Source: Roseibium sp. Sym1
GTDB taxonomy: Bacteria > Pseudomonadota > Alphaproteobacteria > Rhizobiales > Stappiaceae
Direction of reading: 5' to 3'
Length of the DNA: 64,000 nucleotides
Assembly: GCF_027359675.1 (NCBI RefSeq)
Contig: NZ_CP114786.1
Location: 992,001-1,056,000, forward strand
Positions 28,029-36,037 of this stretch are shown here, one piece after another. Position 1 is the stretch's first letter, and each line of letters opens with the position of its first letter. A model generated the notes under the pieces. That model did not search any database. It saw only the letters and a program-made list of their open reading frames with translations, and had not been told where the DNA came from. The position numbers and the translations under genes are program-made.

Positions 28029-28667
28029 CTATTCTCCCGCCACGGCATGGTCCGTCTTGTGGCGGTATTCCCGGATTGCCTGGGTGAGGATCTGCACTGC
28101 GGAATTGACAAAGAGCGCCGCCATCAGACCGGCGACGATCAGGTCCGGCCACGCGGTCGCGGTGCCCCAGACACCGAGGGCCGCGAACATCACCGCGACA
28201 TTGCCGATGGCGTCATTGCGCGAGCACAGCCAGACGGAACGGACATTGGCGTCGCCGTCCTTGTAGCGGACCAGCAGCAGCACGCTCGTCAGGTTGACGG
28301 CAAGAGCCAGAAAACCGACCGATCCCATCACCGCGGCTTGCGGAACCCCCAGGACAAAGACCTGATAGAGCGTGGCCGCAGCCACCCAGGTTCCCATTAG
28401 GAGCAGGCTGCATCCCTTGGCCAGGGCCGCCAGGGCGCGTGTTTTCAGGGACGCCCCGATCACCGCCAGCGAAATGCCGTAGGTGACGGCATCACCAAAG
28501 AAATCCAGCGCATCGGCCTGGAGGGCCCTCGAACCGGCCGCCTGGCCTGCCACCATCTCGACGGCGAACATGCCGGCGTTCAGCGCAATGACCAGCCAGA
28601 GCCGGCGGCGGTAGTCCTTTGACATGCCGTCAAAGGCGGAACCGGAATGGCCACAACAGGCACCCAT
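28029..28667 (-). CDS. Cation diffusion facilitator-type metal exporter
   Basis: A 212-residue membrane protein with about six hydrophobic segments. The first metal site ALQADALDFFGDAVTYGISL (as ADALDFFGD) and the second SRNDAIGNVAVM are CDF/ZitB-like. The N-terminus GACCGHSG carries Cys and His, a possible metal ligand cluster. It lacks the usual cytoplasmic C-terminal domain, giving the short form. It is divergent from a MerR regulator with a MerR-type promoter in front of it, so it is probably an inducible Zn, Cd, Co or Pb exporter. Confidence 0.88.
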   Translation of the reverse strand: MGACCGHSGSAFDGMSKDYRRRLWLVIALNAGMFAVEMVAGQAAGSRALQADALDFFGDAVTYGISLAVIGASLKTRALAALAKGCSLLLMGTWVAAATLYQVFVLGVPQAAVMGSVGFLALAVNLTSVLLLVRYKDGDANVRSVWLCSRNDAIGNVAVMFAALGVWGTATAWPDLIVAGLMAALFVNSAVQILTQAIREYRHKTDHAVAGE

Positions 28668-28712
28668 GTAAATCTCCGTGGACCTGGGATCTTGATTTTG
28701 TCGGTTAAGTCT

Positions 28713-28743
28713 CTTGTAATTCCTATAGTGACTAGAGGTTCAA
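28713..28743 (-). promoter_or_regulatory. MerR-type promoter/operator of the metal exporter
   Basis: On the minus strand TTGAAC (28743-28738) and TACAAG (28718-28713) are separated by 19 bp, the long spacer typical of MerR-controlled promoters. The spacer holds the near-palindrome CCTCTAGT-C-ACTATAGG (28722-28738). The regulator gene lies on the other side. Confidence 0.85.
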
Positions 28744-28752
28744 GAGGGTTTC

Positions 28753-29172
28753 ATGGATTTTTCCATCGGCGAATTGTCGAAGCGGACCGGTGTGAAGGTG
28801 CCCACCATCCGATACTACGAGAAGGAGAGGCTTCTGAACGCGCCGATCCGGACGGAAGGCAATCAGCGGCGTTATCTTCAGAGCGACCTGGAGCGGCTCG
28901 GCTTCATCAAGCATTGCCGCGATCTGGGCTTGCCGATGCCGGCCATCCGCGACCTGATCGAGCTCAGCCTGCACCCGGACCAACCTTGCGAGCAAGCCAA
29001 CCGGATCGCAGCGGATCAATTGCAGGCGGTGCGCCGGCGCATCCGGCATTTGAAGAAACTGGAAGCGGAACTCAAACGCATCGCCACAAGCTGCCGCGGT
29101 GAACACACGGTGACGGAGTGCAACGTTCTGAAAGCCTTCGGCGATCACAGCCTGTGCTGCGAGGATCACTGA
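28753..29172 (+). CDS. MerR-family metal-responsive regulator (CadR/PbrR-like)
   Basis: A 139-residue regulator. N-terminal winged helix with IGELSKRTGVKVPTIRYYE and the NQRRYLQSDLERLGFI block; a coiled dimerisation helix near 80-115; metal-binding cysteines at CRGEHTVTEC and the C-terminal LCCEDH. Cys near 77 (QPCEQAN), 112 and 119 fits the three-cysteine pattern of the Cd/Pb/Zn type, with the extra CC-x2-H tail. It is divergent from the exporter and should twist the 19-bp promoter when metal is bound. Confidence 0.9.
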   Translation: MDFSIGELSKRTGVKVPTIRYYEKERLLNAPIRTEGNQRRYLQSDLERLGFIKHCRDLGLPMPAIRDLIELSLHPDQPCEQANRIAADQLQAVRRRIRHLKKLEAELKRIATSCRGEHTVTECNVLKAFGDHSLCCEDH

Positions 29173-29246
29173 CGCGCTTCACCCCGGCCCCGGACCCGGC
29201 CCTGTCCCGGTCAACCGGCGCCGACGACATCGCGGAAAGGCGAACC

Positions 29247-30023
29247 ATGCTGACATTCAACGCGCGTACGACAAAACTCCTTGAGAACGCCTATCAGGGC
29301 GCCGACTTCAGCCGCCGCCGCCGGGCGTCCTTCGACGCCCTCAATCCTCGGCCGGGCGAGACCATCGCCGATATCGGCTGCGGCAACGGCATGCTGACCC
29401 TGGAACTTGCGCGCGCACTCGGGGAAGAAGGACGCGTCATCGGCATCGATCCGAGCGAGGACATGCGCACCGCCGCAATCGAGCGCTGCGCGGACTGGTC
29501 CAACACAGCCTTTCACGACGGCACGGCCACAACAATGCCCCTTGAAAGCGGCTCGGTCGACAAAGCGGTGTCCCTGCAGGTGTTCGAGTATCTCGACGAC
29601 CTCCCGGGGGCCGTCGCCGAAGCCCGGCGCATCCTGAAACCCGGTGGCCGGCTGGTCGTCGGCGACATGCACTGGGACACGATCACCTGGTTCAGCGACG
29701 ATCCGGAACGCATGCGCCGGATGATCGTGGCCTGGGACGGACATCTGGTCGAGCGCTGCATTCCGGCGGTGCTGCCGCCGGTCCTGCGCGACGGCGGCTT
29801 TGTCATCGACGACGTCCTGCCCGTTCCCTTCAGCGCCACCGGGCTCCACCCGGACGGTCTCGCCAACATGCTGATCCACCTGATAGAACCCTATGTCGTG
29901 AAGAAGGACCAGGTTCCGGCCGAGGAGGCCAGGGCATGGGCCGAGGAACAGCAAGCGCTTTCGGACGCGGGCCGTTTCTTCTTCTCGATCACCCATTTCG
30001 TGATTTCGGCACGGAAGGCCTGA
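29247..30023 (+). CDS. SAM-dependent methyltransferase, class I
   Basis: A 258-residue protein with a Rossmann-fold methyltransferase core: motif I ETIADIGCGNGMLTLELA, GRVIGIDPSEDM with the acidic residue for ribose, motif post-I ATTMPLESGSVDKAVSLQVFEYLDD (as MPLESGSVDKAV), and ILKPGGRLVVGD. This is the UbiE/Methyltransf_11 type; the substrate cannot be told. The ATG at 29247 directly precedes the conserved part; an upstream extension overlapping merR has no support. Confidence 0.88.
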   Translation: MLTFNARTTKLLENAYQGADFSRRRRASFDALNPRPGETIADIGCGNGMLTLELARALGEEGRVIGIDPSEDMRTAAIERCADWSNTAFHDGTATTMPLESGSVDKAVSLQVFEYLDDLPGAVAEARRILKPGGRLVVGDMHWDTITWFSDDPERMRRMIVAWDGHLVERCIPAVLPPVLRDGGFVIDDVLPVPFSATGLHPDGLANMLIHLIEPYVVKKDQVPAEEARAWAEEQQALSDAGRFFFSITHFVISARKA

Positions 30024-30036
30024 CCAAGAGCGCATA

Positions 30037-31575
30037 TCAGTGCGTCGGAACGGGCCGTCGAGAATTCTCCGCGCCCAGGTCTTCAACCATCACGTTGTCC
30101 CCGTTTCGCTCCAGCCGCAGCATGGTCCAGCGCCTTTGCGGCAGGTTGCAGGACTGGCGGCCGAGTAGGCAGGGGATCTGAGGTACATGGCGGTAGTCCG
30201 GTTCCGGCCAGACCCGCTCGGCAATGTCGTGCCGGCCCTTCAGGTAACCGAGAAGCGTGTATTCGCTCACATACCAGACGTCGCCGTCCTTGATGTCGTT
30301 GATGCCGGTGGGCCGTCCTTTCGGAAAGGTCCCGCCCCAGGTCCAGGCGAGGGCACCGTCGGTCTGCTGGTCGAGATAGTGCTGCGCCATGACCTCGTCT
30401 ATGAAGACCCGCCCACCGCTCTCAAGGTCCTGCCGGTAGGTGGACAGGACCGCATCGAGGTTGCCGGCATCTTCGGAGAAGATCCGGAAACTGATGAAAT
30501 TGACGGAAAGGACAAGCACCAGCAGCAATGCGGCCGCCGCCTTCAGCCTGTTCCAGCGCCTCGCCAGAACAGCATCCATGGCGACCAGGAACACCATCGA
30601 GGCGGCCAGGTTCCGGATCAGGGCCTTGTCGTGCAGGAAAGCGCCGATGGCCTGCCCGGCGGCCAGCGCCAGGCACAGTGCGGCGGGAACGCGGGCCTTT
30701 CGCCAGACCAGAACGCCGGACACCGCCGCAAAGGCAATCGCCCGGACCAGGGCTTCATCGTTGATGCCACCGCCGGTTGAGCGGCTGGCGTGATACGTGA
30801 ACTGCTCCAGAAACTCGGTGAATTCAAAATCAGCGGACACCGCGAAGACGGCAAGCGCGATGACGAGCGCTGCCACGCCCTCCGCCATCACCCGGACAAG
30901 AGAGGCCTGGCGGGAGGCAAGCCGCCAGATCTCGATCACCGCGATTGTCCCGAGGCTCCAGGCAAACAGGGCGGGGGCCGCCAGAGGCGCAATGCCGAAA
31001 AGGGCCTTGCCGAATATGCTGCCGGCGGTCTCCAAAGACGTTCCGAAGCGGACGCCTATGACTGCCCTGATCAAGAGCGGCACCGAGACCAGGAGCGCGA
31101 CCATGAAGATCAGCGACCCGGTCAGTTCCAGCCGGAAACCTGCGACCGTATACATCGGCGCGAACAGGAGCGGCGTGAACAGGGCCGCCAGGCGCAGGTT
31201 CAGCTTGAGGCAGACGAGCACGAAGGCCAGGCTGGTCAACGCGTAACAGAGGAACTCGTAAAGAACGAGTGTTGCCGTCTCCGCCCCCACCCCGGCAAAG
31301 AACCAACCGGACAGGATCAGATGCAGACGCGGCTGAAGGTGATAGTTTTCAAGCCCCGGGAACTGCACCGCCAGCAGGGAATTCCAGTGGCGGCCGGTCT
31401 CGGCGACTTCCATTGCCCAGGGGACGAAAAAGAGGTCGTCCACATTGGGGATCGTCCCCTCCGGCCAGAAAAAGACCAGTCCGCACAGGACCGGCAGGAC
31501 GAGACCCGCAACGAGCAACAGCCCTCCTGTTGAAGAGGCCGACATTCCGGTCCGCGTGATGTGTTCCCGTTCCAA
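30037..31575 (-). CDS. Polytopic membrane protein (GT-C-like), unknown function
   Basis: A 512-residue inner-membrane protein with about nine or ten hydrophobic segments and a soluble C-terminal domain of about 150 residues (from YRQDLESGGRVFIDEVMAQ). The first extracytoplasmic loop has VDDLFF, an acidic DD-type motif seen in GT-C glycosyltransferases that use polyprenyl-linked sugars. The overall plan fits such enzymes but I cannot name a family. It lies alone, converging with the methyltransferase gene. The start could also be the ATG at 31545. Confidence 0.65.
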   Translation of the reverse strand: MEREHITRTGMSASSTGGLLLVAGLVLPVLCGLVFFWPEGTIPNVDDLFFVPWAMEVAETGRHWNSLLAVQFPGLENYHLQPRLHLILSGWFFAGVGAETATLVLYEFLCYALTSLAFVLVCLKLNLRLAALFTPLLFAPMYTVAGFRLELTGSLIFMVALLVSVPLLIRAVIGVRFGTSLETAGSIFGKALFGIAPLAAPALFAWSLGTIAVIEIWRLASRQASLVRVMAEGVAALVIALAVFAVSADFEFTEFLEQFTYHASRSTGGGINDEALVRAIAFAAVSGVLVWRKARVPAALCLALAAGQAIGAFLHDKALIRNLAASMVFLVAMDAVLARRWNRLKAAAALLLVLVLSVNFISFRIFSEDAGNLDAVLSTYRQDLESGGRVFIDEVMAQHYLDQQTDGALAWTWGGTFPKGRPTGINDIKDGDVWYVSEYTLLGYLKGRHDIAERVWPEPDYRHVPQIPCLLGRQSCNLPQRRWTMLRLERNGDNVMVEDLGAENSRRPVPTH

Positions 31576-31589
31576 GCGACACCTGATCC

Positions 31590-31637
31590 GAAGAAAAAGA
31601 AAAGCCGGAGGCTCTTATCTCCCAAGAGCCTCCGGCT
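31590..31637 (-). terminator. Rho-independent terminator of the TCA gene block (after lpd)
   Basis: A perfect 15-bp stem (31601-31615 with 31623-31637) with a 7-nt loop is followed on the minus strand by TTCTTTTTCTTC. It lies about 48 bp after the lpd stop. Confidence 0.95.
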
Positions 31638-31684
31638 TCCAACCTGTTTTCGTGCAAGCCGCCCGAAACGCACGGCCAGGCCGG

Positions 31685-33088
31685 TTACGAGTGGATCGAC
31701 TTCGCGAAGGCGCCGAGCGCGGCCTCCTTCACGGCTTCCGACATGGTCGGATGCGCGTGGCAGGTGCGTGCCAGATCTTCCGAAGAGCCGCCGAACTCCA
31801 TCAGGACGGCGGCCTCGTGGATCATCTCGCCGGCGCCGAAGCCGACAATGTGCACACCCAGGACCCGATCGGTCTTGGCATCGGCCAGAACCTTGGCGAA
31901 GCCGTCGGTCTTGTTCATCGCGCGTGCCCGGCCGTTGGCCGAGAAGACGAACTTGCCGGTCTTGTACTCGACACCGGCCGCCTTCAGCTCTTCCTCCGTC
32001 TTGCCGACGGAAGCGACTTCCGGCTGGGTGTAGACCACACCCGGAATGACGTCGTAATTCACGTGACCGGCCTGGCCTGCCAGGATTTCGGCAACGGCAA
32101 CACCCTCGTCCTCGGCCTTGTGGGCCAGCATCGGACCGGCGACCACGTCGCCGATGGCGTAGATGCCGTCGACATTGGTCTTGTAATGGCCATCGATCTG
32201 GACACGGCCCCGGTCGTCCAGCGCAACACCCGCGCCATCGAGGCCAAGCCCCTCGGAATAGGGCCGGCGGCCGATGGCGACCAGCACGATATCCGCGTCA
32301 ATGGTTTCCGCATCGCCGCCCTTGGCCGGCTCGACCGTGACAGCGAGGCCCTTGCCCTTCTTCTCGACGCCGGTGACCTTGGAGGACAGCTTGAACTCCA
32401 TGCCCTGCTTTTTCAGCATGCGCTGGAAGTTCTTGGAGACATCGCCGTCCATCGGCCCGAGAATCTTGTCCATGAATTCGACCACGGTGACCTTGGACCC
32501 AAGGCGGTTCCAGACGGAACCGAGTTCCAGGCCGATCACGCCGCCTCCGACGACGACGAGCTTGCCCGGCACCTTTTCCAGTTCCAGCGCACCGGTGGAG
32601 GACACGACCTGCTTCTCGTCGATCTCCACGCCCGGCAGCGGCATCACGTCGGAGCCGGTGGCAATGACGATGTTCTTCGTTTCAAGGACATTCGCCTTGC
32701 CGTCCTCGGCCGTGACCTCAACCTTCCCGGCGGCAAGGATCTTGCCGGTGCCCGCGTGGACGTCGATCTTGTTCTTCTTCATGAGGAAGGAGATGCCGTT
32801 CACATTGGCGTCGACCACGTCGGACTTGTGCTTCATCATCGACGGCAGGTCGAGCTTCGGCTTGTTCACCTTGATGCCGATTTTCTCGAAACCGTGCCCG
32901 GCTTCCTCGAACATCTCCGAGGCATGCAGCAGCGCCTTGGAGGGAATGCAGCCGATGTTGAGGCAGGTGCCGCCGAGCGTCGCCCGTTTCTCGACAACGG
33001 CTGTCTTCAGGCCGAGCTGCGCGGCCTTGATCGCGCAGACATATCCGCCGGGGCCGGTTCCGATGACGACAAGATCATATTGGGACAT
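31685..33088 (-). CDS. lpd: Dihydrolipoamide dehydrogenase (E3)
   Basis: A 467-residue FAD enzyme that reoxidises lipoyl groups of 2-oxoacid dehydrogenases with NAD. Landmarks: FAD site VVIGTGPGGYVCAIKAAQLG (as GTGPGGYVCAIKAA), redox disulfide GGTCLNIGCIPSK, NAD site VVVGGGVIGLELGS, and the C-terminal catalytic pair HAHPTMSEA. In the same-strand run after odhB, as in other rhizobia, so it is probably the E3 of the 2-oxoglutarate complex. It ends at a strong terminator. Confidence 0.97.
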   Translation of the reverse strand: MSQYDLVVIGTGPGGYVCAIKAAQLGLKTAVVEKRATLGGTCLNIGCIPSKALLHASEMFEEAGHGFEKIGIKVNKPKLDLPSMMKHKSDVVDANVNGISFLMKKNKIDVHAGTGKILAAGKVEVTAEDGKANVLETKNIVIATGSDVMPLPGVEIDEKQVVSSTGALELEKVPGKLVVVGGGVIGLELGSVWNRLGSKVTVVEFMDKILGPMDGDVSKNFQRMLKKQGMEFKLSSKVTGVEKKGKGLAVTVEPAKGGDAETIDADIVLVAIGRRPYSEGLGLDGAGVALDDRGRVQIDGHYKTNVDGIYAIGDVVAGPMLAHKAEDEGVAVAEILAGQAGHVNYDVIPGVVYTQPEVASVGKTEEELKAAGVEYKTGKFVFSANGRARAMNKTDGFAKVLADAKTDRVLGVHIVGFGAGEMIHEAAVLMEFGGSSEDLARTCHAHPTMSEAVKEAALGAFAKSIHS

Positions 33089-33132
33089 TTTGGGTCGCCT
33101 TTGCCTCTTTCAATTCAGGTTCAACAAGATGG

Positions 33133-33891
33133 TTAGGGAAGGATAGCCCGCCCGCCGGAGACATCGAGGATGGCCCCGGTCGTGTAGCTGGACTGGTCGG
33201 ATAAAAGCCACAGGATCGCGTCGGCCACCTCATCGGCGGATCCCGCGCGTTTCATCGGCAGCCTGGACCGGAGCTGGGCAACACGGTCGGGGGCACCGCC
33301 GGACGCATGAATTTCCGTGTCGATGATGCCGGGGCGAATGCCATTCACCCTGATGCCCTCGTCGGCCACTTCCAGCGCGAGCCCCACCGTCATCGTGTCG
33401 ATGGCGCCCTTGGCCGCCGCATAGTCGACATACTGGTTGGGCGCACCGAGCTTGGACGCCGCCGAGCCGAGATTGACGATGACGCCGCCCGCGCCGCCGT
33501 GTTTCGTCGACATGCGTTTCACCGCCTCGCGGGCACACAGGAACGCACCGATCACGTTGATGGAGAACATCCGGGTGAGACGTTCGACCGTCATTTCATC
33601 AACCCGCTGCGACAGGTCGACGACACCCGCATTGTTGACGAGCGCCACCAGCGTGCCGAGCCTGTCGGCTTCCGCAAACAGGTGCAGCACATCGGCCTCG
33701 TTCTGGACATCTCCCTGAATGGCAACGGCCTTGCCGCCGGCCTCGACAATCTCCGCAACAAGCGTGTCCGCCGCAAAGGCGTTCTGCGCATAGTTGACGA
33801 TCACCGTATGTCCCAGGTCTGCAACTTTCCGGCAGACGGCGGCACCGATCCCGCGGCTTCCGCCCGTTACCAAAACAACTTTGTCAGCCAT
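33133..33891 (-). CDS. Short-chain dehydrogenase/reductase (SDR)
   Basis: A 252-residue classical SDR: VLVTGGSRGIGAAV (TGxxxGxG cofactor loop), LVNNAGVVD (NNAG), catalytic serine region VNLGSAASKLG, YVDYAAAKGAID with the catalytic Tyr and Lys, and RPGIIDTEIH. The best ATG is 33891. The substrate is unknown; the C-terminal WLLSDQSSYTTGAILDVSGGR (as SYTTGAILDVSGGR) is the usual sugar or 3-oxoacyl SDR ending. It lies 44 bp before lpd and 19 bp after the caspase-like gene. Confidence 0.9.
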   Translation of the reverse strand: MADKVVLVTGGSRGIGAAVCRKVADLGHTVIVNYAQNAFAADTLVAEIVEAGGKAVAIQGDVQNEADVLHLFAEADRLGTLVALVNNAGVVDLSQRVDEMTVERLTRMFSINVIGAFLCAREAVKRMSTKHGGAGGVIVNLGSAASKLGAPNQYVDYAAAKGAIDTMTVGLALEVADEGIRVNGIRPGIIDTEIHASGGAPDRVAQLRSRLPMKRAGSADEVADAILWLLSDQSSYTTGAILDVSGGRAILP

Positions 33892-33910
33892 CAATCGTCA
33901 CCACGGGTTC

Positions 33911-35335
33911 CTATTGCCCTTTCATCAGGGTCAGTTCCTCGGCGCCGCGGCCACCGCCCCAAAGGCCTTTCAGCCGGCCGTCGTCCGACAGGGCATAGAC
34001 AACAGGCGTGTCGTCACCCCAGTCGACCCGGAGCACATTGCCGTCCAGCTCTCCAACACCGCGATAGCCCGATGCACCGACTTTCCAGACCAGCGTGTAT
34101 TTGCTGCCCTGACGCGACAGTGCCACGGTGCCGGTGTAGGTGGAGCCATTGGGATTGCGGCCGGAGACGGCATAGGTGCCTTCCGCCAGGACCAGGGAAC
34201 TCTGGGCCGCGCGCGCGTAGAGAGACAGCTGTTCCGTCGCCGACCCGTCGGCCCATTCACCGTCCAGGTTGTCGTTGCCGCTGAACGTGTAGACGACGGG
34301 GTGCTTGGCGCCCCAGTTGACCACCAGCATGCGGCCGGCGAATTCACCGACCCCGGTGAAAATGTCCTTGCCGATCCACCAGGTGAAACGGACCTTTCCC
34401 GCGTCCGGCCCCTCTTCCGGCGTGATCGCCATCATGCCGTCATAGACCGTGCCGTTCGGATTGGTGCCCTGGACCCGGTAGATGCCCGAGATCCGGCGTG
34501 CCGGCCCCGAGCGCGCGAGACTGTCCTGCAGCGCCTTGCCGAGAGAGGAAACGGCCGCCACCTTGGTGGTCGCCGTGGTGTCCCCGGCCTGCGGGACGAA
34601 GGTGAAATCGCCGAAGAAGGACGAGGAGATCCACGGCGTCTGCCGGCCGTCCGTTTCCTGGAAGACCCCCTTCAGCGTGCGTTTGAAGGTCTGTTCCAGG
34701 TTGAGCGCGGGCGTTTCGATCGCGCTGGCCAGATGCTTGGTATAGGGGCTGTTGTTGCCCTCGCCATCCAGCGCCACGCCGCCGGGCGAGGTCGAATAGG
34801 ACACAAACAGGCGCGCGGAACTGTCGATGCGGGTCAGGCCCCGGGTGGATCCGGTCAGCGGGTTGTTGCGGCAGGCATCGAGCACGACGATGTTCAAGCC
34901 CTCATGGGCCGATGTCATCACGTCGACCGCCTCGCTCACGGCGAAGGCATCGTCGAGCAATGCTTCCCTTTCGGCAATGTTACCACCGACAGGCAGCAGG
35001 TAGTTCTCGCCGTCCTTCTGGATGCCGTGACCGGCATAGTAGAACAGGCCTACACCACCTCTTTGCCGGAGCTTGTCGCCAAAGGCCCGGATCGCCTCGT
35101 CCATTGCGGGCCTGCCGGCATCGGTCTGCAGAATGACCTCGAAACCGGCGGCCTTGAGCGCCCTCGTAATGGCAACGGCATCGTTCACGGGATTGGCAAG
35201 CGGCGCATAGTCGTAGGCGGCATTGCCGATGACAAGCGCCGTGCGCGGCTGCTCGGCCTGCGCGGCTGCGTGTTGAACGACCAGAGTTCCGACCAGGAAA
35301 ACAATCGCCAGAAGATGACGCAACAACCTGCTCAT
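33911..35335 (-). CDS. Secreted caspase-like protease (peptidase C14) with C-terminal repeats
   Basis: A 474-residue protein. A signal peptide (about 1-25, ending AAAQA) precedes a caspase-like domain (about 28-245) with TALVIGNAAYDYAPLANPVNDA, the catalytic His in FYYAGHGIQ and catalytic Cys in VVLDACRNNP. After a linker come two similar modules of about 80 residues (from about 285 and 375): GIYRVQGTNPNGTVYDG / GTYAVSGRNPNGSTYTG and GVGEFAGRMLVVNWG / GVGELDGNVLRVDWG. The second unit type suggests a beta-sheet binding module. It sits within the TCA gene run, on the same strand. Function unknown; export to the periplasm is inferred. Confidence 0.88.
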   Translation of the reverse strand: MSRLLRHLLAIVFLVGTLVVQHAAAQAEQPRTALVIGNAAYDYAPLANPVNDAVAITRALKAAGFEVILQTDAGRPAMDEAIRAFGDKLRQRGGVGLFYYAGHGIQKDGENYLLPVGGNIAEREALLDDAFAVSEAVDVMTSAHEGLNIVVLDACRNNPLTGSTRGLTRIDSSARLFVSYSTSPGGVALDGEGNNSPYTKHLASAIETPALNLEQTFKRTLKGVFQETDGRQTPWISSSFFGDFTFVPQAGDTTATTKVAAVSSLGKALQDSLARSGPARRISGIYRVQGTNPNGTVYDGMMAITPEEGPDAGKVRFTWWIGKDIFTGVGEFAGRMLVVNWGAKHPVVYTFSGNDNLDGEWADGSATEQLSLYARAAQSSLVLAEGTYAVSGRNPNGSTYTGTVALSRQGSKYTLVWKVGASGYRGVGELDGNVLRVDWGDDTPVVYALSDDGRLKGLWGGGRGAEELTLMKGQ

Positions 35336-35381
35336 TCCCGTGCCCTCCCGATGCTTGTGCCCTATCCCGGCGTGGCTGTTG

Positions 35382-35996
35382 TTACTGTTCCGCCAGGGCC
35401 AGCCGCAGGCCGAACCCGGCGAAGGTCGCCGCTACCGTCCGGCGCATCCAGACCATGACACGATCGCTTTTCAGGACTTTCTCGCCGATCAGGGCGGCAA
35501 AGAGACCGTAGACGACGAAGACCCCGAAGGTCATCGCCATGAAGACCCCGCCCATCAGCAGCATATCGAGCGTCGGACTGGCGGCGGCGGGGCTGACGAA
35601 TTGCGGCAGGAATGCCAGAAAGAACACCGTCAGCTTGGGATTGAGAATGTTGATCAGAAAGCCGGTGCGCGCGGTCGCGACAAAGCTCTTGCGCGCGCTC
35701 CTGTCGGCTTTCAGCTCCAGCGGACCGCTGTCCTTCAGCGTCTGCCAGGCGAGATAGAGAAGATAGGCAACCCCGGCATACTTGACCGCCTGGAACACCA
35801 GCGCGCTGGTATGCATCAGCGCGGCCAGCCCGATCACGGAGGCGAGGATCGCCGGAATGATACCGAGCGTGCAGCCGAAGGCGGCGGCGACCGATGCCTG
35901 CCGCCCCTTGCCGAGCCCGACCGCCACCGTGTAGACGACCCCGGTTCCGGGAACCAGCACCACGATCAGGGCTGTGATCAGAAATTCCAGGCTCAT
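35382..35996 (-). CDS. LysE/RhtB-family exporter
   Basis: A 204-residue inner-membrane exporter. Landmarks: N-terminal VLVPGTGVVYTVAVGLGKGRQ, VKYAGVAYLLYLAWQTL, and FLINILNPKLTVFFLAFLPQFV in the third segment. The family exports amino acids such as threonine or homoserine lactone. It lies 41 bp after odhB and 46 bp before the caspase-like gene, so it may be co-transcribed with the TCA genes; substrate unknown. Confidence 0.9.
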   Translation of the reverse strand: MSLEFLITALIVVLVPGTGVVYTVAVGLGKGRQASVAAAFGCTLGIIPAILASVIGLAALMHTSALVFQAVKYAGVAYLLYLAWQTLKDSGPLELKADRSARKSFVATARTGFLINILNPKLTVFFLAFLPQFVSPAAASPTLDMLLMGGVFMAMTFGVFVVYGLFAALIGEKVLKSDRVMVWMRRTVAATFAGFGLRLALAEQ

Positions 35997-36037
35997 GATG
36001 CGGGTCCTTCAGGGTCGTTGCGGATGGCGGTTCCGGA

